NCBI GenBank assembly: GCA_016713325.1
Contig: JADJPJ010000087.1
Location: 1,116,001 to 1,180,000, forward strand
Length of the DNA: 64,000 nt
Direction: 5' to 3'
Origin: Candidatus Flexifilum affinis
Lineage (GTDB): Bacteria > Chloroflexota > Anaerolineae > Aggregatilineales > Phototrophicaceae
The notes under the pieces were generated by a model that saw nothing but the letters and a program-made list of their open reading frames with translations, made no database searches and had not been told where the DNA came from. The position numbers and the translations under genes were made by a program. This document shows, in pieces, positions 18,502-27,870 of the stretch. The stretch's first letter is position 1; every line of letters starts with the position of its first letter.

Positions 18502-19364
18502 TCGGTAGACGTGTTCAGGCGGTAACCGATGCCGCGGACGTTGACGATCAAGTCCTCATAATCGCCGCATTCCTTGAGTTTGCGGCGCAGGTTGCTGACG
18601 TGAGGGCGAATCACTTCGCGAGCCTCGGCTTCTTCAACGCTGTAGCCACGCACTTCGCGCACAAGCTCATGGCACGACACCACACGTCCTCGATGCGCTG
18701 CCAGATACAGCAGCAGATCGAATTCGGTGGGCGTCAGCTCAATCGACTGCCCGTCAATGGAAATCTTGTAGCGGCCCAGGAAGATCGTCAGCGGCCCCAG
18801 GGTCATGACACCTTCCGGCGACATATCGACCGCGAGATCGCGAGATTTGGACAGAACCTCGTTGGACACGAGGATGCCGCCAGTCATCTTGTCGTCCGCC
18901 GAACGGCTGAGCTCGGCCAGGTTGTTGCGGATCACGTCCAGAAGGCCGCGGCGGCGGCGCAGGTTGCGCGCCCGTTCGACACCGCGCGCGACGCTCATGC
19001 GGATGTCCTGGCCGGAACTGGGTTTGATCAGATAGTCGTGCGCGCCCAGGCGCAGCGCCTCGACCGCCGAGCTGAGGTGCGGATACGCCGTCATGAGAAT
19101 GACCACCATATCGGAGTCAATCGCCTTAATTCGGCGGAGCAGGTCAACGCCGTCCAGGCCCTCCGGCATACGAATGTCGGTGAGCACCACGTCGGCTTTA
19201 TTTGCGGTCAGGATTTCCAGCGCTTCTTCCCCACTACTCGCCTCAATCACCTGGTACCCTGCTTTCTGCAAAGTACGAGAGACCGAATAGCGAATAGCTT
19301 TCTCGTCATCCACGACCAACACGAGGGCATTCTCGGGAGCGGCGTCGTTCATCGAATCGGTCAT
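18498..19364 (-). CDS. OmpR/PhoB-type response regulator
   Basis: The 288-residue protein has a receiver domain (about 13-130) with acidic pocket DDE at 19-21, phosphoacceptor D63 in LTDIRMP, and the conserved Lys in LIKPS. A linker of about 60 residues follows, then a winged-helix DNA-binding domain (ELTPTEFDLLLYL, RPHVSNLRRKL, VRGIGYRL). The linker contains a charged RNLRRRRGLLD helix. There is no histidine kinase nearby, so it is an orphan. It is the first gene of a two-gene unit with the GH3 enzyme, which suggests that glycan or peptidoglycan turnover is linked to the signal. Upstream, 19380-19490 is unusually AT-rich and probably holds the promoter. Confidence 0.9.
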   Translation of the reverse strand: MTDSMNDAAPENALVLVVDDEKAIRYSVSRTLQKAGYQVIEASSGEEALEILTANKADVVLTDIRMPEGLDGVDLLRRIKAIDSDMVVILMTAYPHLSSAVEALRLGAHDYLIKPSSGQDIRMSVARGVERARNLRRRRGLLDVIRNNLAELSRSADDKMTGGILVSNEVLSKSRDLAVDMSPEGVMTLGPLTIFLGRYKISIDGQSIELTPTEFDLLLYLAAHRGRVVSCHELVREVRGYSVEEAEAREVIRPHVSNLRRKLKECGDYEDLIVNVRGIGYRLNTSTE

Positions 19365-19497
19365 GCAATCTACCTTTGACCATTAGTCGGCATGTGAAGC
19401 ATTTGTTGAATGTAAGGATACCCTATCTCAATTAAAATGCAACGCACCTTCTGTCTGATATACAAGAATAAATCGAAAATTGAGAAAATGCCAGCGA

Positions 19498-20961
19498 TCA
19501 GACGACTTCTGAAGTCGGAGCCAGAAGCTGAACACGCAGGGTTTCACGCTGGGAGCTTTCGGGCTGCCACTTGTGGTCAGCGCTGATCACGATTTCACGC
19601 CAGATGATAGCGGCGATCTGGTCGTCCACCGTGATAAGCGGGATGCGATCGCGCAGCGCAGCAGGAATCTTGAGATTGATCATCCATTTGCTCAGCGCCT
19701 GCGTGCCCACTCTGCCTTCGCCGAGTCCGACGCGAATGGTGTCGCCGACCTGCCGGGTGCGCAGCCGAACACTCGCTCCAGGAGTGACCGATAACAACGT
19801 CCAGCCGTCGGCGCGGTCGACCGTGGACGACTTGACGACATCGACGTGAAGCCGCCATCCCTGCAAATCGATGGAGAAAGGCAGAACAACGGGTATATCC
19901 GTTTCGGCCGCAACCAGCGCCGCGGCGGCCGCTTCGGCAGCGGGTTCACCGTCGAACTCCAGGAAGAGACGATCGTAATCAACCCGAAGCTGAAGTCCGC
20001 GTCCCAGTTCGACGACGGCGCCTACCGCGCCGGCATGCGCCACGGCGATGGCGGCTTTGACGCGTTCGTGAGCGACCATGATTGTGGCATCGTCGGAATT
20101 CATGAGAATATGATGAACACTTCGGAGAATCAGACGACGCTGAAGCGCCGGATGCAGTGCAACAAAATCTGCACGTTTCAGAATGACCCGCTCATCGAGA
20201 AAAGTCGCCAGATCAGCACTCGCTGTACTGAGCGTCATCTCCAGGAACTCCTCGTCACTGGCTGCATTGTCGGCCAGGCGGGTCAGCGCGCCATCGACAT
20301 CCGCATTGATGGTGCGCAGAAGCGGCAGCACGTCGTGACGCAGGCGGTTGCGGGTAAAGGTTGTGTCGGCGTTGGTCGCGTCCTCACGCGCTGCGAGTTC
20401 CTGCTCCTGTGCATAGGCTTCGATCTCGCTTCGCCGGAGGTTCAGGAAGGGACGGATCAAGGTCAGGGTCGGGTCGGAGGGGAGAGGAGAGATCCAGCGC
20501 ATGCCGGCTAATCCGTTGAGGCCGGACCCCCGCACCATATGAAGAAGCACCGTCTCCGCCTGATCGTCGGCGTGGTGCGCCACCGCGATCTTCTGGATGC
20601 CGAGCCCGGATGCCACAGAGGCGAAGAATTCGTACCGAGCCGTGCGCGCCGCCTGTTCAAGGCTCAATCCCTGCGCCACAGCCAACGCCGGCACGTCGAT
20701 TCGGCCGCGTTCACAGGCGATACCCCACTCTTTGGCTGTCGCCTCGACAAAGCGGGCATCTTCTTCGCCTGCGACTCCTCGAATGCCATGATCGAGGGTA
20801 GCGACAAACAATGTCACGTGAAAGGCGCTGCGCAGGCTGGCCAGTGCATGGAGCAATGCCATAGAATCGAGGCCCCCGCTCACACCAAGCAGAATAGTCT
20901 CGCCCACTGCTATCATGCGCTGTTCGCGTACGTTGCGACGAAGGATCTGTATCAGATTCAT
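19498..20961 (-). CDS. tilS: tRNA(Ile)-lysidine synthase
   Basis: TilS uses ATP and lysine to convert C34 of tRNA-Ile(CAU) to lysidine, which makes the tRNA read AUA. The PP-loop ATP-binding motif SGGLDS is at residues 28-33, followed by ATLDHGIRG and HHADDQAETVLLHMVRGSGLNGLAGM, the standard N-terminal TilS signature. The middle and C-terminal TilS domains follow, including the tRNA-binding C-terminal region (RTRQVGDTIRVG, GTQALSKWMIN, IPAALRDRIPLI). Total length is 487 aa, normal for the longer TilS class. The gene diverges from mreB with a 184-base spacer. Confidence 0.93.
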   Translation of the reverse strand: MNLIQILRRNVREQRMIAVGETILLGVSGGLDSMALLHALASLRSAFHVTLFVATLDHGIRGVAGEEDARFVEATAKEWGIACERGRIDVPALAVAQGLSLEQAARTARYEFFASVASGLGIQKIAVAHHADDQAETVLLHMVRGSGLNGLAGMRWISPLPSDPTLTLIRPFLNLRRSEIEAYAQEQELAAREDATNADTTFTRNRLRHDVLPLLRTINADVDGALTRLADNAASDEEFLEMTLSTASADLATFLDERVILKRADFVALHPALQRRLILRSVHHILMNSDDATIMVAHERVKAAIAVAHAGAVGAVVELGRGLQLRVDYDRLFLEFDGEPAAEAAAAALVAAETDIPVVLPFSIDLQGWRLHVDVVKSSTVDRADGWTLLSVTPGASVRLRTRQVGDTIRVGLGEGRVGTQALSKWMINLKIPAALRDRIPLITVDDQIAAIIWREIVISADHKWQPESSQRETLRVQLLAPTSEVV

Positions 20962-21104
20962 ATAATAATTGGGCTACTGTGTCGAGCCACTCAAGATCCC
21001 AACACTTGGGAAATCCAAGTATAACCGTAGGGAAAAGAATATGCTATCCGCATGATGACCGTCGCCTTACAAGCGGCCTCGGCGCGCGTATTGAGTACAA
21101 AACG

Positions 21105-21113
21105 TGCTATAAT
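21105..21113 (+). promoter_or_regulatory. Extended -10 promoter of the mre operon
   Basis: TGC-TATAAT at 21105-21113 is a perfect extended -10 element (TGnTATAAT) about 32 bases before the mreB start codon. No good -35 lies at 17 bases, as expected for extended -10 promoters. AGGAG follows just before the GTG start. Confidence 0.7.
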
Positions 21114-21145
21114 CCCGCGCGGGTTCATGCCGTCAGGAGAACGTT

Positions 21146-22210
21146 GTGTTAGGTCCACTGGATTACTTCTTTGGCTTATTCTCCCTCGACATCGGCATCG
21201 ATCTTGGTACGGCGAATACGCTGGTCAGCGTCCGCGGCAAAGGCATCGTCATCAACGAACCGTCTTTCGTCGCGATTGAGAAGAAAACCCGCCGCCCGAT
21301 CGAGGTCGGCGCGCGGGCGAAAGAGATGTGGAGCAAAAACCCCAAGGATATACAGATCGTCCGTCCGATTCGGGATGGCGTGATCAGCGAGTTTGAAATC
21401 ACTGAGGCGATGCTGAGTCATCTGATTCACAAAGCCCATGAGCAGAGTTGGGTGCCAATTCCGCGGCCACGCGTGGTGGTCGGCATCCCCAGCGGCGTTA
21501 CCGAGGTCGAGAAGCGCGCCGTCTATGACGCGGCCGTCAGCGCGGGTGCTCGCGAAGTCTTTCTGATTGAAGAGCCGGTTGCTGCGGCCATCGGCGCGGG
21601 CCTGCCTGTGCAGGAAACCCGCGGCAGCATGATTGTAGATATCGGCGGCGGCACCACAGAGGTCGCCATCTTCTCGCTGGGCGGCATCGTTATCAGCCGC
21701 TCGATTCGCGTTGCCGGCGATGAGATGGACGAAGACATCGTCCAGTACATGCGCACCAAGCATAATCTGTTGATTGGCGAGCCAACTGCCGAGCGCATCA
21801 AGATCGCCATTGGCTCGGCCTATCCCCTGCCCCAGGAAAAGATCGAAAGCGTCAAGGGCCGCCACCTCGTAACCGGGCTGCCCGCTACTGTCGAGATCAG
21901 CTCAATCGAGGTGCGCGAAGCCATTGCCGGGTCGGTCAACATCATCATCGACACCATCAAGGATGCGCTGGACGACACGCCACCTGAACTGGTCGGCGAT
22001 CTGATGGAAAGCGGCATCTGCCTGGCCGGGGGTGCCGGTCAACTGCGGGCACTGGCCCAGCGCGTTCAGGAAGAGATCAACATCCGGTCCTGGGTTGCCG
22101 ACGACGCCATGACCTGCGTCGCGCGCGGCGCCGGCCGCATCCTCGAAGACTACAACAATCTGCGCCGGCTCCTCGTCGGTCTGGAACGCGGCAGCACACG
22201 CCACGGGTAA
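21146..22210 (+). CDS. mreB: Rod-shape-determining actin homologue MreB
   Basis: MreB polymerises into membrane-associated filaments that direct lateral wall synthesis. The 354 residues carry actin-fold ATPase signatures: phosphate-1 IGIDLGTANTLV, phosphate-2 VDIGGGTTEVAIFSLGG, connect-1 EEPVAAAIGAGLPV, and the adenosine motif CLAGGAGQLRALAQRV. The N-terminal LGPLDYFFGLFS segment may be the amphipathic membrane-binding helix. The start is GTG with AGGAG seven bases upstream. It is the first gene of mreB-mreC-mreD-mrdA, with spacings of about six bases, five bases and six bases between stops and starts. Confidence 0.95.
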   Translation: MLGPLDYFFGLFSLDIGIDLGTANTLVSVRGKGIVINEPSFVAIEKKTRRPIEVGARAKEMWSKNPKDIQIVRPIRDGVISEFEITEAMLSHLIHKAHEQSWVPIPRPRVVVGIPSGVTEVEKRAVYDAAVSAGAREVFLIEEPVAAAIGAGLPVQETRGSMIVDIGGGTTEVAIFSLGGIVISRSIRVAGDEMDEDIVQYMRTKHNLLIGEPTAERIKIAIGSAYPLPQEKIESVKGRHLVTGLPATVEISSIEVREAIAGSVNIIIDTIKDALDDTPPELVGDLMESGICLAGGAGQLRALAQRVQEEINIRSWVADDAMTCVARGAGRILEDYNNLRRLLVGLERGSTRHG

Positions 22211-22216
22211 ATCGCC

Positions 22217-23071
22217 ATGCTTGAGAGAACCGGTCGCCGAGGTTTGAGAGCCAGGCGCAGTGGATTCCTGATCCTGGCGCTGCTGGTTGCCGGCGGCTTG
22301 GTCGCCGCCAGCGCCACCGGGTTGCTCGCGCCGATCGAGGGCCTGGCCGCGGTCCCACTTCAGGCGGTGTCTGGCTTCTTCTCGCGCTTCGGCCGGGCAC
22401 TGAACGACACCGTCTCGCGCTTCGACGAAGTTCAGGCGCTTCAGGCGCGCATCGCCGACCTGGAGACTGCGCTGGCGCTCTATCAGGAAGAACTGGTGGA
22501 ACTACGCGAAAAAGCCAGCGACTACGACCGGCTGACGAGTCTGCTTGACTATGTCCAGACGGCCCGTAACCAGGAATTCGTCACCGCCGACGTGATCGGA
22601 AACGATCAGACTGCGATATTGCGCACCATCATCATCAACCGGGGCACGCGCGACGGCATCACCGTCGGCATGCCGGTCATAACCGGTCAGGGCCTCGTCG
22701 GGAAAATCATCTCGGTGAGCGCCAACGCCTCGCGCGTGCTCCTGATCAACGACCCGACCAGTTTCATCAGCGCACGACTCCAGGCGACCCGCGACGAAGG
22801 GTCCGTAGTCGGCCTGACTGCCGGCACGCTGCAAATGGAGTTCATTCCGCTGGACTCCCAGGTGACCGATGGAGAGCTGGTCATCACCTCGGGGTTGGGC
22901 GGTAACTTCCCGCCGGACCTTGTCGTCGGTCAGGTGACCAACGTCCGTCTCGCCGCGTCCGGCCTTTATCAGGTGGCGCAGGTTCGCAGCCTGGTCTCGC
23001 TCGATACCCTGGAATTCGTGCTGGTGATCACCGACTTCCAGCAGGTCGATCTCGGCACTTTCGAGGAATGA
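22217..23071 (+). CDS. mreC: Rod-shape-determining protein MreC
   Basis: The 284-residue bitopic protein has a cytoplasmic basic N terminus (RRGLRARRSG), one transmembrane helix at about 17-37, a coiled coil (about 70-105, RFDEVQALQARIADLETAL) and the periplasmic double-barrel domain (NRGTRDGITVGMPVITGQGLVGKI is diagnostic). MreC links MreB, MreD, RodA and PBP2. It starts six bases after mreB. Confidence 0.93.
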   Translation: MLERTGRRGLRARRSGFLILALLVAGGLVAASATGLLAPIEGLAAVPLQAVSGFFSRFGRALNDTVSRFDEVQALQARIADLETALALYQEELVELREKASDYDRLTSLLDYVQTARNQEFVTADVIGNDQTAILRTIIINRGTRDGITVGMPVITGQGLVGKIISVSANASRVLLINDPTSFISARLQATRDEGSVVGLTAGTLQMEFIPLDSQVTDGELVITSGLGGNFPPDLVVGQVTNVRLAASGLYQVAQVRSLVSLDTLEFVLVITDFQQVDLGTFEE

Positions 23072-23075
23072 TCCT

Positions 23076-23594
23076 TTGGCCGTAACCTTGAGCCTGCCTG
23101 TTCTGGCGCTGGCGGCGATCCTGCAAACCACGCTGGTCCCGCTGATCTTTCGCGTTGCCAACGGCGAGCCGGATCTCATCTTCCTTATCGTCCTGAGCTG
23201 GGCGCTGCACGGGCGACAGGATCAAACCATAGTCTGGGCCTTCGTCGGCGGCATCTGCGCCGACTTACTTTCGGCCGCCCCAACGGGCGCCACGGTGATT
23301 GGGCTGCTGATAACGATCGCTATCGTTGGCTGGCTGCGTTCTCAGGTGTATCGCGTCGGGTTCGTCTCACATGTCGGTCTGGTCATCACCGGCACGCTCA
23401 TTCACAAGACGATCTACATCCTCCTCCTCTCGTTCGTCGGATTTCGTGTGCCGATTTTGGGCGCTCTGCTCAACGTCGTGCTGCCCACGCTGGTTTACAA
23501 CCTCATCGCCATGGTGCCCATCTACCTGATGGTTCGCAGCCTCCAGCGGCGATTCGGCGGGGACATGGCTTCCGCAGTGAAGGTTCAGGGGTAA
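23076..23594 (+). CDS. mreD: Rod-shape-determining protein MreD
   Basis: The 172-residue integral membrane protein has about five to six hydrophobic segments and the MreD-type pattern GEPDLIFLIVLSWALHGR-x-FVGGICADLLSAAPTG. It starts at TTG 23076, four bases after the mreC stop, with GAGG upstream. It belongs to the elongation machinery with MreC and PBP2. The TTG start is weaker than that of its neighbours and could set lower expression. Confidence 0.9.
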   Translation: MAVTLSLPVLALAAILQTTLVPLIFRVANGEPDLIFLIVLSWALHGRQDQTIVWAFVGGICADLLSAAPTGATVIGLLITIAIVGWLRSQVYRVGFVSHVGLVITGTLIHKTIYILLLSFVGFRVPILGALLNVVLPTLVYNLIAMVPIYLMVRSLQRRFGGDMASAVKVQG

Positions 23595-23600
23595 TCTCCT

Positions 23601-25874
23601 ATGCAAGACAATACGCCCTTCTATGGCTGGCGGTTGACGTTCTTCATCGGCATTATCGTGGCCATCTTTTCCCTCTTCGGGATACGGATGTATCAGGTCA
23701 TGCTTGTCGACCATGACATCTGGCAGGCCGCCGCCGATGGCAATCGGCTGAACAGCCTGCCGGTGGCCGCGCCGCGCGGCACTATCGACGACCGCAACGG
23801 CATCCCGTTGGCCGTCAATGTGCCGGCCTTCAACGTCCGCGTTGTGCCAGCCGAACTGCCGGCCGACGAAGACGAGGTGCTGCGTATCTTCAACCGACTG
23901 TCCGCGCTGACCGAGGTTCCCCCTACAGCCGCCATCGCCCGGGCCTCAGGCATACAGATTGCCAGCATCGAGGAGCTGGTTGCAACCGGCGAAGGTATCG
24001 CGCCGTTCCGGCCGGTGGTCATCGCCTATGACGTCGAACAGCGCGTCGCCCAGCAGATCCTGGAAGAGAGCTTCACGCTCCCCGGTGTCGACGTCGACGT
24101 GGCCTCGGTGCGTCAGTACCCTACGGGTGCACTCACTTCGCAGATTATCGGCTACATGGGCCGCATCCCGGCCGAGCGCGAACTGGAGCTCATCGAACAG
24201 GGTTACGACCCCGCCTTTGACCGCATCGGCTACGCTGGCCTTGAAGCGTACTTCGAAGACACCCTGGCGGGAGAGCCGGGCCGCATCGTACGTGAGATCG
24301 ACGTCGCAGGCGAGCAGGTTGGCGAACCCCTGGTGTCCACAGCGTCGATCCCTGGCTTCAGCCTTCAACTGGCCATCGATACAGAGTTACAGGCCGCCGC
24401 ACTGGACGCCCTGACCAAGCGTATCGACCTGATCAACGCGACGGCCGGTCGCATCGTCAGCCAGACCGGCGTCGTCGTGGTGATGAACCCACAGACCGGC
24501 GAGATCCTGTCGATGGTCAGCTACCCGACCTACGACAACAGCCGTTTCGCCCGTACTATCGACGTCGACTACTACCTGGACGTGGCCGCAGATCCACTGA
24601 AGCCATTAGTCAACCACGTGACCCAATCGCTCTATCCGCCCGGCTCGATCTGGAAGCTGATCACGGCGGCGGGCGTCCTCCAGGAGGACGTCATCGACCC
24701 ACGATCGTTCCTCAATGATCCGGGCGACCTGCTGCTGCCCAACCGCTACGCGCCGAACGACACCGCCGCCGCGCAGCGTTTCGTCTGCTGGAACCGCCAG
24801 GGACATGGTAACCTGGATATGATTGGCGCCATCGCCCAAAGCTGCGACGTCTACTTCTATCAGGTCGGCGGCGGCAATCCGACTGTGTCGACGGCGGTGC
24901 TGCGCAGTGGCGGGCTGGGCATCAACGACCTGTTCCGTTACGCGACGGCCTTTGGAATCGGGTCAAAGCTCGGCGTCGAGCTGCCTTTCGAGAACGCCGG
25001 CCGCATGCCCGATACGGACTGGAAACGGCGCAACTACGGTGAGAACTGGTCCACGGGCGACACCTACAACGCCGCCTTCGGCCAGGGCTACGTCAATGTC
25101 ACCCCGCTCCAGCTCATCGCATCTGTGGCGGCAATTGCCAACGGCGGAACGCTCTACCGGCCCGCATTGCTCCGCGAAGTGCTGGACGCGGAAGACAACG
25201 TCGTGGCGGAGTTCGAGCCGGCGGTCATGCGCAATCTGGTGATCGAGAACATTCCGGAGACCGAGCCACTGCGTCTCCTGTATCTGGAAGATATGATCAT
25301 GCGGGAAGAGGACAGCCTGGCATGCCGCTGCGAGCCTAGCAGCGACTTTTTCAACCCGTCCCGCTGCGACCCGGACACCTATACCGGCCAGGTCGACGTC
25401 AACCCGGATCAGTTTCTGGAGACGTGGCGCACTTACACCGTCTACGTCCCAGATGACTATGATTTCCAGGACGGTTTCTGCACCGAACTGCGCTTCGACT
25501 CGAACTACCGACCGCCGTTCGTCTCGCGCGAGAATATCAGTATCCTCGAACAGGGGATGCGCTTCACGGTCACGAATGGCACCGCCCAGTCGGCGAATCT
25601 ACCCTACGTCACGGTCGCCGGCAAGACCGGCACGGCGGAATACTGCGACGAGGTCGCTCGACCCCTTGGATTGTGCCGGCCAGGCAACTGGCCCGCGCAC
25701 GCCTGGTTCACTGCCTATGCACCCTACGAGAACCCGGAGGTCATCGCCATCGCGTTCGTCTACAATGGCGGTGAGGGATCGGCGGTGGCGCTGCCAGTCG
25801 TGGTCGAAACCCTGGAAGCATACTTCCGGCTCAAGAATGAGCGAGGCACCCCGGACATCGTACTGCCCTCATGA
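23601..25874 (+). CDS. mrdA: Penicillin-binding protein 2 (class B transpeptidase of the elongasome)
   Basis: PBP2 crosslinks peptidoglycan in the side wall together with RodA. The 757-residue protein has an N-terminal transmembrane helix (about 8-30), a dimerisation/pedestal domain, and the transpeptidase domain with SxxK at S349-K352 (GSIWKL), SCD (AQSCDVYFYQ) and KTGT at 675-678. It is about 120-150 residues longer than typical PBP2. Much of the excess lies between the SxD and KTG motifs, where a Cys-containing insertion is seen (C575, C577, C589, C627). Two more Cys follow KTGT. The start ATG at 23601 is six bases after mreD. Confidence 0.93.
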   Translation: MQDNTPFYGWRLTFFIGIIVAIFSLFGIRMYQVMLVDHDIWQAAADGNRLNSLPVAAPRGTIDDRNGIPLAVNVPAFNVRVVPAELPADEDEVLRIFNRLSALTEVPPTAAIARASGIQIASIEELVATGEGIAPFRPVVIAYDVEQRVAQQILEESFTLPGVDVDVASVRQYPTGALTSQIIGYMGRIPAERELELIEQGYDPAFDRIGYAGLEAYFEDTLAGEPGRIVREIDVAGEQVGEPLVSTASIPGFSLQLAIDTELQAAALDALTKRIDLINATAGRIVSQTGVVVVMNPQTGEILSMVSYPTYDNSRFARTIDVDYYLDVAADPLKPLVNHVTQSLYPPGSIWKLITAAGVLQEDVIDPRSFLNDPGDLLLPNRYAPNDTAAAQRFVCWNRQGHGNLDMIGAIAQSCDVYFYQVGGGNPTVSTAVLRSGGLGINDLFRYATAFGIGSKLGVELPFENAGRMPDTDWKRRNYGENWSTGDTYNAAFGQGYVNVTPLQLIASVAAIANGGTLYRPALLREVLDAEDNVVAEFEPAVMRNLVIENIPETEPLRLLYLEDMIMREEDSLACRCEPSSDFFNPSRCDPDTYTGQVDVNPDQFLETWRTYTVYVPDDYDFQDGFCTELRFDSNYRPPFVSRENISILEQGMRFTVTNGTAQSANLPYVTVAGKTGTAEYCDEVARPLGLCRPGNWPAHAWFTAYAPYENPEVIAIAFVYNGGEGSAVALPVVVETLEAYFRLKNERGTPDIVLPS

Positions 25875-25875
25875 G

Positions 25876-27093
25876 ATGGTCTATGCACACACTACGGCGG
25901 TGTCAGACTTGAAACACCGAAACCCGTTCGGCATGATTGAGCATGCCGCAGGCTGGAACAGCCGAAACCGCCAGCAGGTTCGTCGCTGGCTGCCGGCCTT
26001 AGTGGCTGGAGTCATCGCCTGGATCGCCTTCGTAGCCCTGGGTTCGACGCCGGTTATTCGCGCTTCCGGCATGGCTGCAGCCGTAGTCGGCATGGCCATG
26101 GCGCTGCGTCCCATGGGCCCGGCTCTCGCCCTGGTCGGCGGCCTGGCGCTGGCCTTCAGCCCTTCGTTCTGGATTCAGACCGGCGGCGCGCAGTCTTTGG
26201 ACGCTGGCGAAGTGGCCGCGACCTTCCTGGCCGCCAGCGCGGCCGCCGCCATCCTCATGGTCCTGACGCGCCGACCAGTTATGGCGCTGGCCACTGCCTT
26301 CTCCGTGTTCGCAATCATCTTCCTCACCGCGGTCGGCACGCCGCGCAGCCTGCGCGTCACGACGGTGCTGGCTGTCTGGCTGATCTATCTGATCACCGAC
26401 GGGGCGCTGGCGAGCAACCCCCGCGCCGATGAGGGGCAGTCGACACGCATCGGCCCCCAGCACACCTTCGGCCCGCTCCTGCTGCTGGCTGTAGGCATCG
26501 CTAACGATCCCCTGTTTATGTTGTTTGCGCCGCCGGTGGCCCTCAATCTTTTTCTGACCAGGGTCCGTCTGCCCGTGTGGACCTGGGGGGCTTTTGCCAC
26601 CATGACGATCGTCGGCTTGCGTGGCATTCTGCTCACCTACGTCACGCCCGAATGGTGGGGCTTTCCCGCTGACCAGACGCCACAGATCATCACCCACATC
26701 CCGTTTCTGATCGGCGAGGCGTGGCGCGAGCCGCAGCGCTGGCTAAAGATAATCGAGCTGATCGTCGGGCAGTTCACGGCGTTTGGCCTGGTCCTGGGTA
26801 TCCTTGGGCTGGCCCGCCTGTCGCGATGGCACCCCCCTGTCGGCGTCGTGACCATGACGGCATATGGCTGCTACCTTGGCTTCGGCCTGATTTACTTTGG
26901 TTTCGACGCGCCGGTGCTGCTCCTGCCACTGCTGATGATTCAGGTTTACTGGATGACGTATGCCATGTACACCTTCACTGTCTGGCTGCGCCGCTCGATC
27001 CTGGCGTCCGGCACGGCAGCGAACGTCGGTGCGGCGGCGGCCTTTGCGCTGCTGCCACTCTTCATGCTTCTGCGTGCGGTCGGGGCTATCTAG
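25876..27093 (+). CDS. Polytopic membrane protein of unknown function in the mre-min locus
   Basis: This protein of about 405 residues starts one base after the PBP2 stop, which is a translational-coupling distance. It has about ten hydrophobic segments and a short hydrophilic N terminus (KHRNPFGMIEHAAGW). No catalytic motif is recognised. One region (SFWIQTGGAQSLDAGEVAATFLA) distantly recalls polyprenyl-phosphate sugar transferases of the DUF2723/PMT type, but the key acidic loop is not convincing. Its position between mrdA and minC, in the same direction, suggests a role in envelope growth or division. An alternative start is the GTG at 25900. Confidence 0.7.
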   Translation: MVYAHTTAVSDLKHRNPFGMIEHAAGWNSRNRQQVRRWLPALVAGVIAWIAFVALGSTPVIRASGMAAAVVGMAMALRPMGPALALVGGLALAFSPSFWIQTGGAQSLDAGEVAATFLAASAAAAILMVLTRRPVMALATAFSVFAIIFLTAVGTPRSLRVTTVLAVWLIYLITDGALASNPRADEGQSTRIGPQHTFGPLLLLAVGIANDPLFMLFAPPVALNLFLTRVRLPVWTWGAFATMTIVGLRGILLTYVTPEWWGFPADQTPQIITHIPFLIGEAWREPQRWLKIIELIVGQFTAFGLVLGILGLARLSRWHPPVGVVTMTAYGCYLGFGLIYFGFDAPVLLLPLLMIQVYWMTYAMYTFTVWLRRSILASGTAANVGAAAAFALLPLFMLLRAVGAI

Positions 27094-27182
27094 CGCCAAA
27101 TTGCATTTGCAGATACGATTATCCCAGATCACGACGGATCCACTGGCAGAATTTCTCGCCGAACCCGATTCGGAACAAAGCA

Positions 27183-27857
27183 ATGCACGACCACGCAATT
27201 GGCATCAAGGGATTTCGCGATGGGCTGCTCGTCACGCTGGAAAGCGGCGAGGAGTGGCAATCGCTCGTCGAAGATCTGGCCGAACGCATCGACGGCCAGA
27301 GCACATTTTTCGCCGGGGCGCGCATCACCATCGATGTCGGATCGCGCCCGGTCACCCGCCATGAACTGGGGTCGCTCAAAGCGATGCTGGACCGTCGCGG
27401 GCTGACGCTCATCAATGTGCTGACGGAGAGCAAGACCACGCTCGACGCCGCTGCCGCCCTCGACGTTCGCGGCAACCTGATCACCCCGCCGCCTGCCGCC
27501 GTGGAGTCCGAGCAGTCATCAGAAGAAGATGGTTCGGTCGGGGTGATGATCCGCAAAACCCTGCGCGGGGGTCGCACGGTGAGCAGCCAGGGCCACGTCG
27601 TCGTCTTCGGCGATGTCAACCCCGGCGCGGAGATCATCGCCAGCGGGGATATCATCATCTGGGGGCGTCTGCGTGGGATCGTTCACGCCGGAGCGAATGG
27701 CGACGAATCCGCCGTCGTCTGCGCGCTGGACATGATGCCGACGCAGCTCCGCATCGCCGGGTTCATCACCGTCGCGCCGGCCGACAAGCGGCACAAAGCG
27801 CGCCCGGAAATGGCGCTTATTCGCAGCCGTCAGATTATTGTCGAAGCCTGGAAGTAG
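27183..27857 (+). CDS. minC: Septum site-determining protein MinC
   Basis: MinC inhibits FtsZ assembly away from midcell. The 224-residue protein has an N-terminal MinC_N domain (about 5-100; GIKGFRDGLLVTLESGEEW) and the C-terminal right-handed beta-helix MinC_C (about 115-220; LRGGRTVSSQGHVVVFGDVN, GAEIIASGDIIIWGRLRGIVHAG), which dimerises and binds MinD. The start ATG at 27183 is chosen from the N-terminal domain boundary; the upstream open frame is read-through of another frame. minD follows after 13 bases. Confidence 0.95.
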   Translation: MHDHAIGIKGFRDGLLVTLESGEEWQSLVEDLAERIDGQSTFFAGARITIDVGSRPVTRHELGSLKAMLDRRGLTLINVLTESKTTLDAAAALDVRGNLITPPPAAVESEQSSEEDGSVGVMIRKTLRGGRTVSSQGHVVVFGDVNPGAEIIASGDIIIWGRLRGIVHAGANGDESAVVCALDMMPTQLRIAGFITVAPADKRHKARPEMALIRSRQIIVEAWK

Positions 27858-27870
27858 TCACGGAGAGATC

